A DNA stretch of 64,000 nt from Spongiactinospora sp. TRM90649 (GTDB lineage: Bacteria; Actinomycetota; Actinomycetes; Streptosporangiales; Streptosporangiaceae), in assembly GCF_029382225.1 (NCBI RefSeq), contig NZ_JARLTC010000019.1, positions 1 through 64,000 on the forward strand, read 5' to 3'. The notes beneath the pieces were generated by a model. It had not been told where the DNA came from. It did no database searches and worked only from the letters and a program-made list of their open reading frames with translations. The position numbers and the translations under genes are program-made. This document shows positions 15,933 through 24,317 of the stretch, piece after piece. The first letter of the stretch is position 1. Each line of letters begins with the position of its first letter.

Positions 15933-18734
15933 ATGCTCGACAACGAGCCCATCGCCGGGGCCGGGGGCCCCGATGGCGATACAACAGAACAGCCCACGAC
16001 CACACCCCGCCGCCGGGCGGCCAGCCGTCCGGCCGGTCCTCCGCCCGAGCCCGCGGAGCCCGAGACCCGTAACGGCTCGGCCCCCTCGGTTCCCCTGACC
16101 CGTCCCGCCTTCGAGCCGGCCGCACCCGCCGCCGAGAAGACAGAGACGGCTGAGCAGTCAGGGCAGCCAGAGACCTCTGTGGCGGAGGACGCCGCCGAGA
16201 CGGCCGCGCCCAAGCGCGCCACGCGCCGCCGGACCGCCTCGACGGCCACCACGACCGGTGCCGCGACCAGCACCACGCGCCGCCGTACCAGGAAGGCCGC
16301 CGCCGAGGAGGAGCAGCCGGAGACTCCGGAGCCCGCTCCGGCGGAAGAGGAGGCCGCGCAGGCCCCCGAGCCGGTCAAGCGGCGCCGCGTCCGGCGCAAG
16401 GCCGCCGAGGAGGAGCAGCCGGAGGCGGAACGATCCACCGCCGCCGAGCCCACCCCCGCCGTCCCGAGCGCCGAAGAGCTGCTCACCATGCCGGTCGACG
16501 AGCCGCTGGACGACGAGCCCGCCGGTGAAGACCTCGACGAGGAGAACGGCGAGGCCGGGCAGGAGTCCGCCCGTCCCGGCGTCCTGGCCGACCCGTTCGG
16601 GCTGGCCGCGCAGGCGCAGCTCCGCTACGCCGAGCCCGCGGTGAGCTACACCCCGCCCGCGGCCGTGTTCACCCCGCTCTTCCAGGCCCCCGAGCCGCGC
16701 GTGGGCGAGGCCCTGCGGCCCGCCGCCGCGCCGCAGCCGGTGCGTGAGGAGGAGCCCGCCGAGGAGCAGGTTCCGGAGCCCGAAGAGGCCGAGGAGATCG
16801 ACGAGACCGAGGGCGACGAGGCCGACGACGACGCCGACGAGCAGGGCGGCGGCAGGCGCCGCAGGCGCAGGCGCGGCGGGCGCGGCCGGGGCAAGGTCCG
16901 CGACCGCGACGACGCCGATGGCGACGACGCCGACTCGGCCGACGCCGAGGCGGAGGAGCAGGCCGACGACGACGCCGACGATGACGCCTCGGCCGGTTCG
17001 CGCAGGCGGCGCAGGCGCCGCAGGCGCGGCAGCGAGGAAGGCGCCGAGCCGTCCGCCGACGACCCGCCCAACACGGTCGTCCGGATCCGCGCCCCGCGCG
17101 CGGGCCGCGGCGGCTCGATGAGCACCTCCATCGACGAGGTGCAGAGCGTGCGCGGCTCGACCCGCCTGGAGGCGAAGAAGCAGCGCCGCCGCGAGGGCAG
17201 GGAGCTGGGCCGCAGGCGACCGCCGATCATCACCGAGTCGGAGTTCCTGGCCCGCCGCGAGTCCGTGGAGCGGGTCATGGTGGTGCGCCGGACGGCCGGC
17301 CGCACCCAGATCGCCGTGCTGGAAGACGGCGTGCTCGTCGAGCACTACGTGGACCGCGAGGCCGGCCAGTCCTACGTGGGCAACGTGTACCTGGGCAAGG
17401 TGCAGAACGTGCTGCCCTCGATGGAGGCGGCGTTCGTGGACATCGGCAAGGGCCGCAACGCCGTCCTGTACGCGGGCGAGGTGAACTTCGACACCGCCGG
17501 GCTGGAGGGCCAGCCCAAGCGGATCGAGGCCGCGCTGAAGTCGGGGCAGTCCGTGCTCGTCCAGGTCACCAAGGACCCGATGGGGCACAAGGGAGCCCGG
17601 CTGACCAGCCAGATCAGCCTGCCCGGCCGTTACCTGGTCTACGTCCCAGAAGGGTCGATGACCGGCATCTCCCGCAAGCTCCCCGACAAGGAGCGCTCCC
17701 GGCTCAAGGCCATCCTGAAGAAGGTCACGCCGGAGAACGCGGGCGTCATCGTCAGGACCGCCGCCGAGGGCGCCTCGGAGGAGGAGCTCGACCGCGACGT
17801 GGCCCGGCTGTCCGCGCAGTGGGAGAACATCCAGCGTAAGGCCAAGTCGGCCAGCCCGCCCGAGCTGCTGTACTCCGAGCCCGACCTGACCATCCGCGTG
17901 GTCCGCGACGTCTTCAACGAGGACTTCTCCTCGCTGGTGGTCGCCGGAGACGTGTGGGAGACGGTCGACGAGTACGTGCGTTACGTCGCCCCGCACCTGG
18001 CCGACCGGGTGAACCGCTGGCAGGACGACGGAGACGTCTTCGCCGCCTACCGCATCGACGAGCAGATCGCCAAGGCGCTGGAGCGCAAGGTGTGGCTGCC
18101 CAGCGGCGGTTCCCTGGTCATCGACCGGACCGAGGCGATGACCGTGGTCGACGTGAACACCGGCAAGTTCACCGGCCAGGGCGGAAACCTGGAGGAGACG
18201 GTCACGCGCAACAACCTGGAGGCGGCCGAGGAGATCGTCCGCCAGCTCCGGTTGCGCGACATCGGCGGCATCATCGTCATCGACTTCATCGACATGGTGC
18301 TGGAGAGCAACCGGGACCTGGTGCTGCGGCGCCTGCTGGAATGCCTGGCACGCGACCGCACCAAGCACCAGGTGGCCGAGGTGACCTCGCTGGGGCTCGT
18401 CCAGATGACCCGTAAGCGGGTCGGACAGGGCCTTCTGGAGGCGTTCTCGACGCCGTGCGAGTGCTGCAACGGCCGGGGGCTGCACGTCTCCACGGAGCCC
18501 GCTCCGGCCGTCCCAGAGCCGCGTGGCACCCAGGGCAAGATGGCCATCGAGAAGGCCGTGGCCGGCAAGCTGTCGAAGAACGGCGATGCTACCGCTGTCG
18601 CCGCCGGAGACCAGGCCGGTCGTGATACCGTGACCGATGCGCTTGGCGGTGACCGGGCTGACGACGATCAGAGCGCCCAGGTCACGAGCAGGGGGCGGCG
18701 ACGCTCCCGACGGACCGCCAAGCAAGCCGACTAG
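15933..18734 (+). CDS. rne: Ribonuclease E/G with long low-complexity N-terminal extension
   Basis: 933-aa endoribonuclease central to mRNA decay and rRNA processing. The S1 RNA-binding domain spans about residues 450-520, the catalytic aspartates are D740 (VVDVNTGKF) and D784 (VIDFIDM), and the zinc-link region is CECC at 842-845 followed by NGRG. The first ~430 residues are disordered: Ala/Pro/Glu rich, then Asp/Glu blocks alternating with Arg clusters (about 306-320 and 357-367), likely an RNA- or partner-binding region as in Streptomyces and mycobacterial RNase E, where the scaffold flanks the catalytic core. ATG 15933 is the first good start. rplU-rpmA-obgE follow. Confidence 0.93.
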   Translation: MLDNEPIAGAGGPDGDTTEQPTTTPRRRAASRPAGPPPEPAEPETRNGSAPSVPLTRPAFEPAAPAAEKTETAEQSGQPETSVAEDAAETAAPKRATRRRTASTATTTGAATSTTRRRTRKAAAEEEQPETPEPAPAEEEAAQAPEPVKRRRVRRKAAEEEQPEAERSTAAEPTPAVPSAEELLTMPVDEPLDDEPAGEDLDEENGEAGQESARPGVLADPFGLAAQAQLRYAEPAVSYTPPAAVFTPLFQAPEPRVGEALRPAAAPQPVREEEPAEEQVPEPEEAEEIDETEGDEADDDADEQGGGRRRRRRRGGRGRGKVRDRDDADGDDADSADAEAEEQADDDADDDASAGSRRRRRRRRRGSEEGAEPSADDPPNTVVRIRAPRAGRGGSMSTSIDEVQSVRGSTRLEAKKQRRREGRELGRRRPPIITESEFLARRESVERVMVVRRTAGRTQIAVLEDGVLVEHYVDREAGQSYVGNVYLGKVQNVLPSMEAAFVDIGKGRNAVLYAGEVNFDTAGLEGQPKRIEAALKSGQSVLVQVTKDPMGHKGARLTSQISLPGRYLVYVPEGSMTGISRKLPDKERSRLKAILKKVTPENAGVIVRTAAEGASEEELDRDVARLSAQWENIQRKAKSASPPELLYSEPDLTIRVVRDVFNEDFSSLVVAGDVWETVDEYVRYVAPHLADRVNRWQDDGDVFAAYRIDEQIAKALERKVWLPSGGSLVIDRTEAMTVVDVNTGKFTGQGGNLEETVTRNNLEAAEEIVRQLRLRDIGGIIVIDFIDMVLESNRDLVLRRLLECLARDRTKHQVAEVTSLGLVQMTRKRVGQGLLEAFSTPCECCNGRGLHVSTEPAPAVPEPRGTQGKMAIEKAVAGKLSKNGDATAVAAGDQAGRDTVTDALGGDRADDDQSAQVTSRGRRRSRRTAKQAD

Positions 18735-18736
18735 CG

Positions 18737-18805
18737 GCCGATATCCGGCCGGCGGCCGGCCGGTCCGACGATCCGCCCGGTTCGACCAGGGCTGCCGATA
18801 TCCGG
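18737..18805 (+). repeat. Two 12-bp direct repeats upstream of rplU
   Basis: GCCGATATCCGG occurs at 18737-18748 and again at 18794-18805, 57 bp apart, just after the rne stop. Each copy contains the palindrome GATATC. Bases 18745-18750 can also pair with 18758-18763 as a small GC hairpin that may end the rne transcript. Confidence 0.6.
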
Positions 18806-18811
18806 TACCCT
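18781..18811 (+). promoter_or_regulatory. Possible rplU-rpmA promoter
   Basis: TTCGAC at 18781-18786 and TACCCT at 18806-18811 are spaced by 19 nt; the second GCCGATATCCGG repeat fills the spacer. The leader to rplU would be about 115 nt, long enough for regulation. Confidence 0.35.
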
Positions 18812-18935
18812 AGTCAATCGGTGCGTCCGTAGACGCGCCCTGTTCGCGCGCCTTCCCGGTTCGTCGGTCCAGACAATGACGGTGACCGGATGCGGGGCGC
18901 AGCATCCAGCGAGCACGAAGCAGAAGGGTTCCGCG

Positions 18936-19238
18936 GTGTACGCGATCGTTCGTTGCGGCGGCAGGCAGCAGAAGGTCTCCGTCGGCGATGTCCTTGAGGT
19001 GGACAGGCTCGCCGGCGAGGTCGGTTCCACGGTGTCGCTGCCGACTCTCCTCGTCGTCAACGACGGGGACGTGACCACGGAGGCCGGTAAGTTCACGGTC
19101 TCCGCCGAGATCCTGGGCGAGACCAAGGGCCCCAAGATCCGCATCCTGAAGTACAAGAACAAGACCGGTTACAAGAAGCGCCAGGGTCACCGCCAGCGGT
19201 ACACCCAGGTGAAGGTACTCGGAATCGACCAGTCCTGA
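18936..19238 (+). CDS. rplU: 50S ribosomal protein L21
   Basis: 100 aa; begins YAIVRCGGRQQKVSVGD and contains KIRILKYKNKTGYKKRQGHRQ (split here as KIRILKYKNKTGY and KKRQGHRQ), the 23S rRNA-binding signature. Length is typical. GTG 18936 follows the Shine-Dalgarno AGAAGGG at 7 nt. It is co-transcribed with rpmA 18 nt downstream. Confidence 0.97.
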   Translation: MYAIVRCGGRQQKVSVGDVLEVDRLAGEVGSTVSLPTLLVVNDGDVTTEAGKFTVSAEILGETKGPKIRILKYKNKTGYKKRQGHRQRYTQVKVLGIDQS

Positions 19239-19256
19239 GTTACGGGAGTTTACGAG

Positions 19257-19514
19257 ATGGCACACAAGAAGGGCGCGTCGTCCACTCGGAACGGCCGTGA
19301 CTCCAACGCCAAGCGTCTTGGCGTGAAGCGTTTCGGCGGTCAGCTGGTCAACGCGGGTGAGATCATCCTCCGTCAGCGCGGCACTCACTTCCACCCGGGC
19401 GACAACGTCGGCCGCGGTGGCGACGACACGCTGTTCGCGCTGGTCGCCGGGCACGTGCAGTTCGGCCGCAAGCGCGGCAGGCGCGCGGTCAGCATCGTCC
19501 CGCCCGCGGAGTAG
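19257..19514 (+). CDS. rpmA: 50S ribosomal protein L27
   Basis: 85 aa; the N-terminus AHKKGASSTRNGRDS reaches the peptidyl-transferase centre in the ribosome. There is no Firmicutes-type N-terminal extension to be cleaved. The gene lies in the usual rplU-rpmA-obgE order and is followed by a strong hairpin terminator. Confidence 0.97.
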   Translation: MAHKKGASSTRNGRDSNAKRLGVKRFGGQLVNAGEIILRQRGTHFHPGDNVGRGGDDTLFALVAGHVQFGRKRGRRAVSIVPPAE

Positions 19515-19540
19515 ATCCGCGCCGGTTAGACGTTTTCCGA

Positions 19541-19574
19541 CAGGGGTGGATCGCCTTCACGCGGTCCACCCCTG
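19541..19574 (+). terminator. Hairpin terminator after rpmA
   Basis: Fourteen base pairs (19541-19554 with 19561-19574, one G-T wobble) close a 6-nt loop, followed by a T-rich stretch. obgE, 39 nt later, would need read-through or its own promoter. Confidence 0.85.
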
Positions 19575-19612
19575 TTCGTGTTCTCACATCTTGATGGGAC
19601 GGGGAAGAAGCA

Positions 19613-20965
19613 GTGGCCGACTTCGTAGACCGGGTCGTCATCCACGTACGGGCGGGTGACGGCGGGAACGGCTGCGCCTCCGTCCACCGGGAGAAGTTCA
19701 AGCCGCTCGGCGGGCCCGACGGGGGCGACGGCGGCAGGGGCGGTGAGGTGATCCTGGAGGTCGACGCCAACACCTCCACTCTGCTCGACTACCACCACCG
19801 CCCGCACCGCGCCGCGCAGAACGGCAGGCAGGGCGAGGGCTCCAACCGCGACGGCGCGCGTGGCGCCGACCTGGTGCTCCCGGTGCCGAACGGCACCGTG
19901 GTCAAGAACGCCGCCACCGGCGAGGTGCTGGTGGACATGGTCGGCGTGGGCACCCGTTACGTGGTCGCCAAGAGCGGCCAGGGCGGGCTGGGCAACGCGG
20001 CGCTGGCCTCGGCCAGGCGCAAGGCCCCGGGCTTCGCGCTGCTCGGCGAGCCGGGCGACCGCCTCGACGTGGTCCTTGAGCTGAAGACCGTCGCCGACGT
20101 GGCGCTGGTCGGGTTCCCCAACGCGGGCAAGTCCTCGCTGATCGCGGCGCTGTCCGCGGCCCGCCCGAAGATCGCCGACTACCCCTTCACCACGCTCGTG
20201 CCCAACCTGGGCGTGGTCACCGCGGGCGACACCATCTTCACCATCGCCGACGTGCCCGGCCTGATCCCCGGCGCGTCCGAGGGCAAGGGGCTGGGCCACG
20301 AGTTCCTGCGGCACGTCGAGCGCTGTTCCACCATCGTGCACGTGCTGGACTGCGCCACCATGGAGCCGGGCCGCGACCCGCTGAGCGACTTCGACGTCAT
20401 CGAGTCCGAGCTGCGCGCCTACGGCGAGCTGGACGACCGCCCGCGCCTGGTGGTGCTCAACAAGGCCGACGTGCCCGACGCCCGCGAACTGGCCGAGCTG
20501 GTCACGCCGATGCTCACCGAGCGCGGCCTGCGGGTGTTCACGATCTCGGCGGCCACTCACGAGGGCCTGCGCGAGCTGTCCTTCGCGATGGCCGAGATGG
20601 TCGCCGCGTTCCGCGCCGCGGCCCCGGTGCCGGAGCCGACCCGGCTGGTCATCCGGCCGAAGCAGCTCGGCGAGGAGGGCTTCGCCGTCCGCAGGGTGGA
20701 CGACAACACCTTCCAGGTCACCGGCGAGAAGCCGGAGCGCTGGATCCGGCAGACCGACTTCACCAACGACGAGGCCGTGGGCTACCTGGGCGACCGGCTG
20801 GAGCGTCTCGGCGTCGAGCAGGCGCTGGTCGAGGCGGGCGCCACCGAGGGCGCCGAAGTGATCATCGGGCCGATGGAGGGCGGTTACGTCTTCGACTGGC
20901 GACCGTCGATCAGCGGCGGCATGCCGCGCCGGGGGCCGCGTGGCTCCGACAGCAGAATCGGCTGA
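19613..20965 (+). CDS. obgE: GTPase ObgE/CgtA
   Basis: 450 aa. The glycine-rich Obg domain is N-terminal (residues 1-158), the G domain follows with G1 GFPNAGKSS, G3 DVPGLI and G4 NKAD, and a C-terminal OCT domain lies at about 345-425. It binds the 50S subunit and links ribosome assembly to nutrient status; in Streptomyces Obg also affects the onset of sporulation. GTG 19613 has a GGGGAAG Shine-Dalgarno. proB follows 29 nt later. Confidence 0.96.
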   Translation: MADFVDRVVIHVRAGDGGNGCASVHREKFKPLGGPDGGDGGRGGEVILEVDANTSTLLDYHHRPHRAAQNGRQGEGSNRDGARGADLVLPVPNGTVVKNAATGEVLVDMVGVGTRYVVAKSGQGGLGNAALASARRKAPGFALLGEPGDRLDVVLELKTVADVALVGFPNAGKSSLIAALSAARPKIADYPFTTLVPNLGVVTAGDTIFTIADVPGLIPGASEGKGLGHEFLRHVERCSTIVHVLDCATMEPGRDPLSDFDVIESELRAYGELDDRPRLVVLNKADVPDARELAELVTPMLTERGLRVFTISAATHEGLRELSFAMAEMVAAFRAAAPVPEPTRLVIRPKQLGEEGFAVRRVDDNTFQVTGEKPERWIRQTDFTNDEAVGYLGDRLERLGVEQALVEAGATEGAEVIIGPMEGGYVFDWRPSISGGMPRRGPRGSDSRIG

Positions 20966-20994
20966 GCGACCGAGCGAGAAAGTGGAGAAGACGA

Positions 20995-22143
20995 GTGAAT
21001 TCTGAGCGCGGGGGAGTCCGCACCGCGTCGCGTCTGGTCGTCAAGGTGGGGTCGTCGTCGCTGACGACCCCGCAGGGGACGATCGACGTGGACCGGGTGG
21101 ACGCGCTCGTCGACGTCCTGGCCGCACGACGGGCCTCCGGCACGCAGATCGTGCTGGTCTCCTCCGGCGCCATCGCCGCCGGTCTCGGGCCGCTCGGCCT
21201 GCCCACCCGGCCGCGTGACCTGGCCACCCAGCAGGCCGCGGCCTCGGTGGGCCAGGGCGTGCTCGTCGCCCGCTACACCTCCTCGTTCGCCCGCTACGGC
21301 CTGCGCGTCGGCCAGGTGCTGCTCACCGCCGACGACATGATGCGCCGTTCGCACCACCGCAACGCCCAGCGCACCCTGGACCGCCTCCTGGAGCTGGGCA
21401 TCGTCCCGGTGGTCAACGAGAACGACACGGTGGCCACCGACGAGATCAGGTTCGGTGACAACGACCGCCTGGCCGCCCTGGTCACCCACTTGATCCACGC
21501 CGACGCGCTGCTGCTGCTGTCCGACGTGGATGCCCTCTACGACGGCGATCCCCGGCGCCCCGGCGGCGCCAACCGGCTGACCGACGTGCGCGGCCCCGAG
21601 GACCTCGTGGGCGTCGAGCTGGGCCGGTCGTCCGGGCGGGTCGGCACGGGGGGCATGGTGACCAAGGTCCAGGCCGCGCGGATCGCCACCGGGGCCGGGA
21701 TACCGGTGGTGCTGACCGCCGCCGCCCACGCCGCCCAGGCGCTCGTCGGCGCCGACGTCGGCACCTACTTCCACCCCGGCGGCCGGCACCCCGGCACCCG
21801 CCTGCTGTGGCTCGCCCACGCGGCCACCGGGCGCGGGCGGCTGCACCTGGACTCCGGCGCGGTGGAGGCGGTGGTCGGACGGCGCAAGTCGCTGCTGCCC
21901 GCGGGCGTCACCGGGGTCGAGGGCGACTTCAGCGCCGGCGACCCGGTCGACCTGTGCGGCCCGCACGGCGACATCGTCGCCAGGGGGCTGGTGAACTTCG
22001 ACGCCGCGGAGATCCCCGACCTGCTCGGCAGGTCCACCAGGGAGCTGGCCAGCTCGCTGGGGCCGGAGTACGAGCGTGAGCTGATCCACCGCGACGACAT
22101 CGTCCTGCTCGAACCCGACCTCACTGGAGCATCCCATGTCTGA
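20995..22143 (+). CDS. proB: Glutamate 5-kinase
   Basis: 382 aa; first step of proline synthesis, phosphorylating glutamate. The amino-acid kinase domain starts VVKVGSSSL and includes VSSGAIAAG and NENDTVA; a C-terminal PUA domain occupies about residues 280-370. GTG 20995 follows GGAGAAG. It overlaps proA by 8 nt, so both enzymes are coupled. Confidence 0.96.
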   Translation: MNSERGGVRTASRLVVKVGSSSLTTPQGTIDVDRVDALVDVLAARRASGTQIVLVSSGAIAAGLGPLGLPTRPRDLATQQAAASVGQGVLVARYTSSFARYGLRVGQVLLTADDMMRRSHHRNAQRTLDRLLELGIVPVVNENDTVATDEIRFGDNDRLAALVTHLIHADALLLLSDVDALYDGDPRRPGGANRLTDVRGPEDLVGVELGRSSGRVGTGGMVTKVQAARIATGAGIPVVLTAAAHAAQALVGADVGTYFHPGGRHPGTRLLWLAHAATGRGRLHLDSGAVEAVVGRRKSLLPAGVTGVEGDFSAGDPVDLCGPHGDIVARGLVNFDAAEIPDLLGRSTRELASSLGPEYERELIHRDDIVLLEPDLTGASHV

Positions 22144-23422
22144 CGAAGCAGAGTTCCGCGCGGTGGCCGCGTCGGCCAGGGAGGCCGCGGCCGTGCTCGC
22201 CCCGCTGGCCAGGGCGGAGAAGGACGCCGCGCTGCTGGCGATCGCCGACGCGCTGGTCGCCAGGTCGGCCGAGATCGTCGAGGCCAACGCCGCCGACGTC
22301 GCCAGGGCGCGCGAGGGTGGCACCGCCGAGGCGATGATCGACCGGCTCCGGCTCGACCCGGGGCGGATCGAGGCGATCGCGCGGGCGGTGCGCGACATCG
22401 CCGAGCTGCCCGACCCGGTCGGCGAGGTGGTACGCGGGAACACCCTGCCCAACGGGCTGGAGCTGCGGCAGGTGCGGGTCCCGCTCGGCGTGGTCGGCAT
22501 CATCTACGAGGGCCGTCCCAACGTGACCGTGGACGCCGCCGCGCTGTGCCTGAAGAGCGGCAACGCCACGCTGCTGCGCGGGTCCTCCAGCGCGTACGCC
22601 TCCAACCAGGCGCTGGTCGGCGTGATGCGCGACGCCCTGGCGGAGACCGCCGTGCCCGCCGACGCGGTGCGGCTCGTGCCCGGCCTGACCCGTGACTCGG
22701 TCAAGCACCTGATGCGCGCCCGCGGCCTGGTGGACGTGCTGATCCCGCGCGGCGGGGCGTCGCTGATCAACTCGGTCGTGGAGGAGTCCACGGTGCCGGT
22801 GATCGAGACCGGGGTCGGCAACTGCCACGTCTACGTGGACGCCGACGCCGATCCGGCGCTGGCGCTGGAGATCCTGCTGAACGCCAAGGTCCAGCGGCCC
22901 TCGGTGTGCAACGCCGCCGAGACGCTGCTAGTGCACGCCGACGCGGCGGCGGAGTTCCTGCCCCGGGCGCTGACGGCGCTGGCGGAGGCGGGCGTGACGG
23001 TCCACGGCGACACGCGGGTGGCCGCCCACGGCGAGGTGGTGCCCGCGACCGACGACGACTTCTACACCGAGTACCTCTCGCTGGACATCGCCGCGGCCGT
23101 CGTGGACTCCCTGGAGGACGCGGTGGCGCACATCAGGAAGTACGGCTCGGCGCACACCGAGGCCATCGTGACGCGCTCCCAGCGGGCAGCCCGCCGCTTC
23201 GTGGCCCTGGTCGACTCGGCGGCGGTCGCGGTCAACGCCTCCACGCGGTTCACCGACGGCGGGGAGTTCGGCTTCGGCGCGGAGATCGGGATCTCCACCC
23301 AGAAGCTGCACGCGCGCGGCCCGATGGGGCTGCCCGAACTGACCTCCACCAAATGGATATATGTCGGAGATGGACATCTCCGCACCTCAGCGGGCACGGT
23401 GATCGCTCAGACTTCGGAGTGA
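22136..23422 (+). CDS. proA: Gamma-glutamyl phosphate reductase
   Basis: 428 aa NADPH-dependent reductase making glutamate-5-semialdehyde, the second step of proline synthesis. The aldehyde-dehydrogenase-like core shows IYEGRPNVTVD, the catalytic cysteine in PSVCNAAETLL near residue 260, and GGEFGFGAEIGISTQK near the C-terminus. It overlaps the proB end by 8 nt; length is typical. Confidence 0.96.
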   Translation: MSDEAEFRAVAASAREAAAVLAPLARAEKDAALLAIADALVARSAEIVEANAADVARAREGGTAEAMIDRLRLDPGRIEAIARAVRDIAELPDPVGEVVRGNTLPNGLELRQVRVPLGVVGIIYEGRPNVTVDAAALCLKSGNATLLRGSSSAYASNQALVGVMRDALAETAVPADAVRLVPGLTRDSVKHLMRARGLVDVLIPRGGASLINSVVEESTVPVIETGVGNCHVYVDADADPALALEILLNAKVQRPSVCNAAETLLVHADAAAEFLPRALTALAEAGVTVHGDTRVAAHGEVVPATDDDFYTEYLSLDIAAAVVDSLEDAVAHIRKYGSAHTEAIVTRSQRAARRFVALVDSAAVAVNASTRFTDGGEFGFGAEIGISTQKLHARGPMGLPELTSTKWIYVGDGHLRTSAGTVIAQTSE

Positions 23423-23525
23423 AATTGGTGTGTCGCTCCTGGTAATCGACTGGTCATGCCCTTTGACTGGGAGTCATGGAGCTTGTCGTCGCATTGTGCC
23501 GGGGCCTTCCCGGTGAAGGGGGGCG

Positions 23526-24176
23526 ATGGTCGTGAGACGGTGGCTTTACGACATCGCCGCGCTGATCGCCCGTATCGTCGTCGGGGTCGTGTTCATCGCA
23601 CACGGCCTGCAGAAGCTGGCCGCGGGAGGTGTCGGACCAGTCGCGGCCGGGTTCGCCGAGAGCGGCGTGCCGATGCCACAGGTCGCCGCCGGGTTCACCT
23701 TGGTGGTCGAACTGGTCGGCGGCGCCCTGCTCGTCCTTGGCCTGTTCACCCCGCTGGCGGGCCTGCTGCTCGTGGTGGTCTGCCTCGGCGCCGCGATCTT
23801 CGTGCACGCGCGTCACGGGATCTTCGTGGACCGGGGCGGCTTCGAGCTGGTCGGCGGGCTGGGCTCGGCCGCGCTGCTGCTTGCCGCGGGAGGGGCCGGG
23901 CGGTTCAGTCTCGACCACCTGTTCTTCGGGCGGCGCAGGGCGCGCGCCCTGCGGGAGGCCGACCAGGTCACCCCCGGAGCCTGGTACGGCGGGCCGGAGG
24001 CGGGCCGTAGCGCCGGGCCGTCCCGTTACGACGACGGCGCCGACTCGGCCCATTCGGCCGACCAGGCCGACGACGCGGAGCACGCGGCGAGCCGCTCCGG
24101 CGGGCCGTCCGCGCCGGGCTCATCGACCGGCAGGCACGCGGCCCAGGGGCGCGATGAGCGTCCCGGCCAGAGGTGA
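23526..24176 (+). CDS. DoxX family membrane protein
   Basis: 216 aa. Residues ~8-140 hold four membrane helices with the DoxX features ARIVVGVVFIAHGLQKL and GGALLVLGLFTPLAGLLL. The last ~75 residues are hydrophilic, Ser/Ala/Asp rich and probably cytoplasmic. DoxX proteins are linked to redox or thiol-stress membrane complexes in mycobacteria; the role here is unknown. ATG 23526 follows AAGGGGGG. It stands alone between proA and the kinase gene. Confidence 0.85.
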   Translation: MVVRRWLYDIAALIARIVVGVVFIAHGLQKLAAGGVGPVAAGFAESGVPMPQVAAGFTLVVELVGGALLVLGLFTPLAGLLLVVVCLGAAIFVHARHGIFVDRGGFELVGGLGSAALLLAAGGAGRFSLDHLFFGRRRARALREADQVTPGAWYGGPEAGRSAGPSRYDDGADSAHSADQADDAEHAASRSGGPSAPGSSTGRHAAQGRDERPGQR

Positions 24177-24252
24177 CCCGCGTCGGCGGAGCCGTGGCGA
24201 CAATGTCGCTCAGATAACTTTGTGCCCATTTCCCGGATACGGCGCGGCGTAG

Positions 24253-24281
24253 GGGTGATCAGGGTGACCCTGCAATAGGGT
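24253..24281 (+). promoter_or_regulatory. Possible kinase promoter with a perfect palindrome in the spacer
   Basis: TAGGGT at 24276-24281 is a good -10; the -35 is poor. The 13-bp palindrome CAGGGTGACCCTG (24260-24272) lies in the spacer, where a repressor could block RNA polymerase. The predicted leader is ~30 nt and includes the Shine-Dalgarno GAGGAGGGG before GTG 24318. Confidence 0.4.
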
Positions 24282-24317
24282 TGTGGCCCCTGAGAATGCG
24301 CCGGGCGAGGAGGGGGC

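Noticed and set aside
16158..18725. An 855-codon open frame on the - strand opposite the RNase E/G gene
   Set aside because: It mirrors the codon-position GC bias of the real gene, has no start signal and gives a low-complexity His/Gly/Leu protein.
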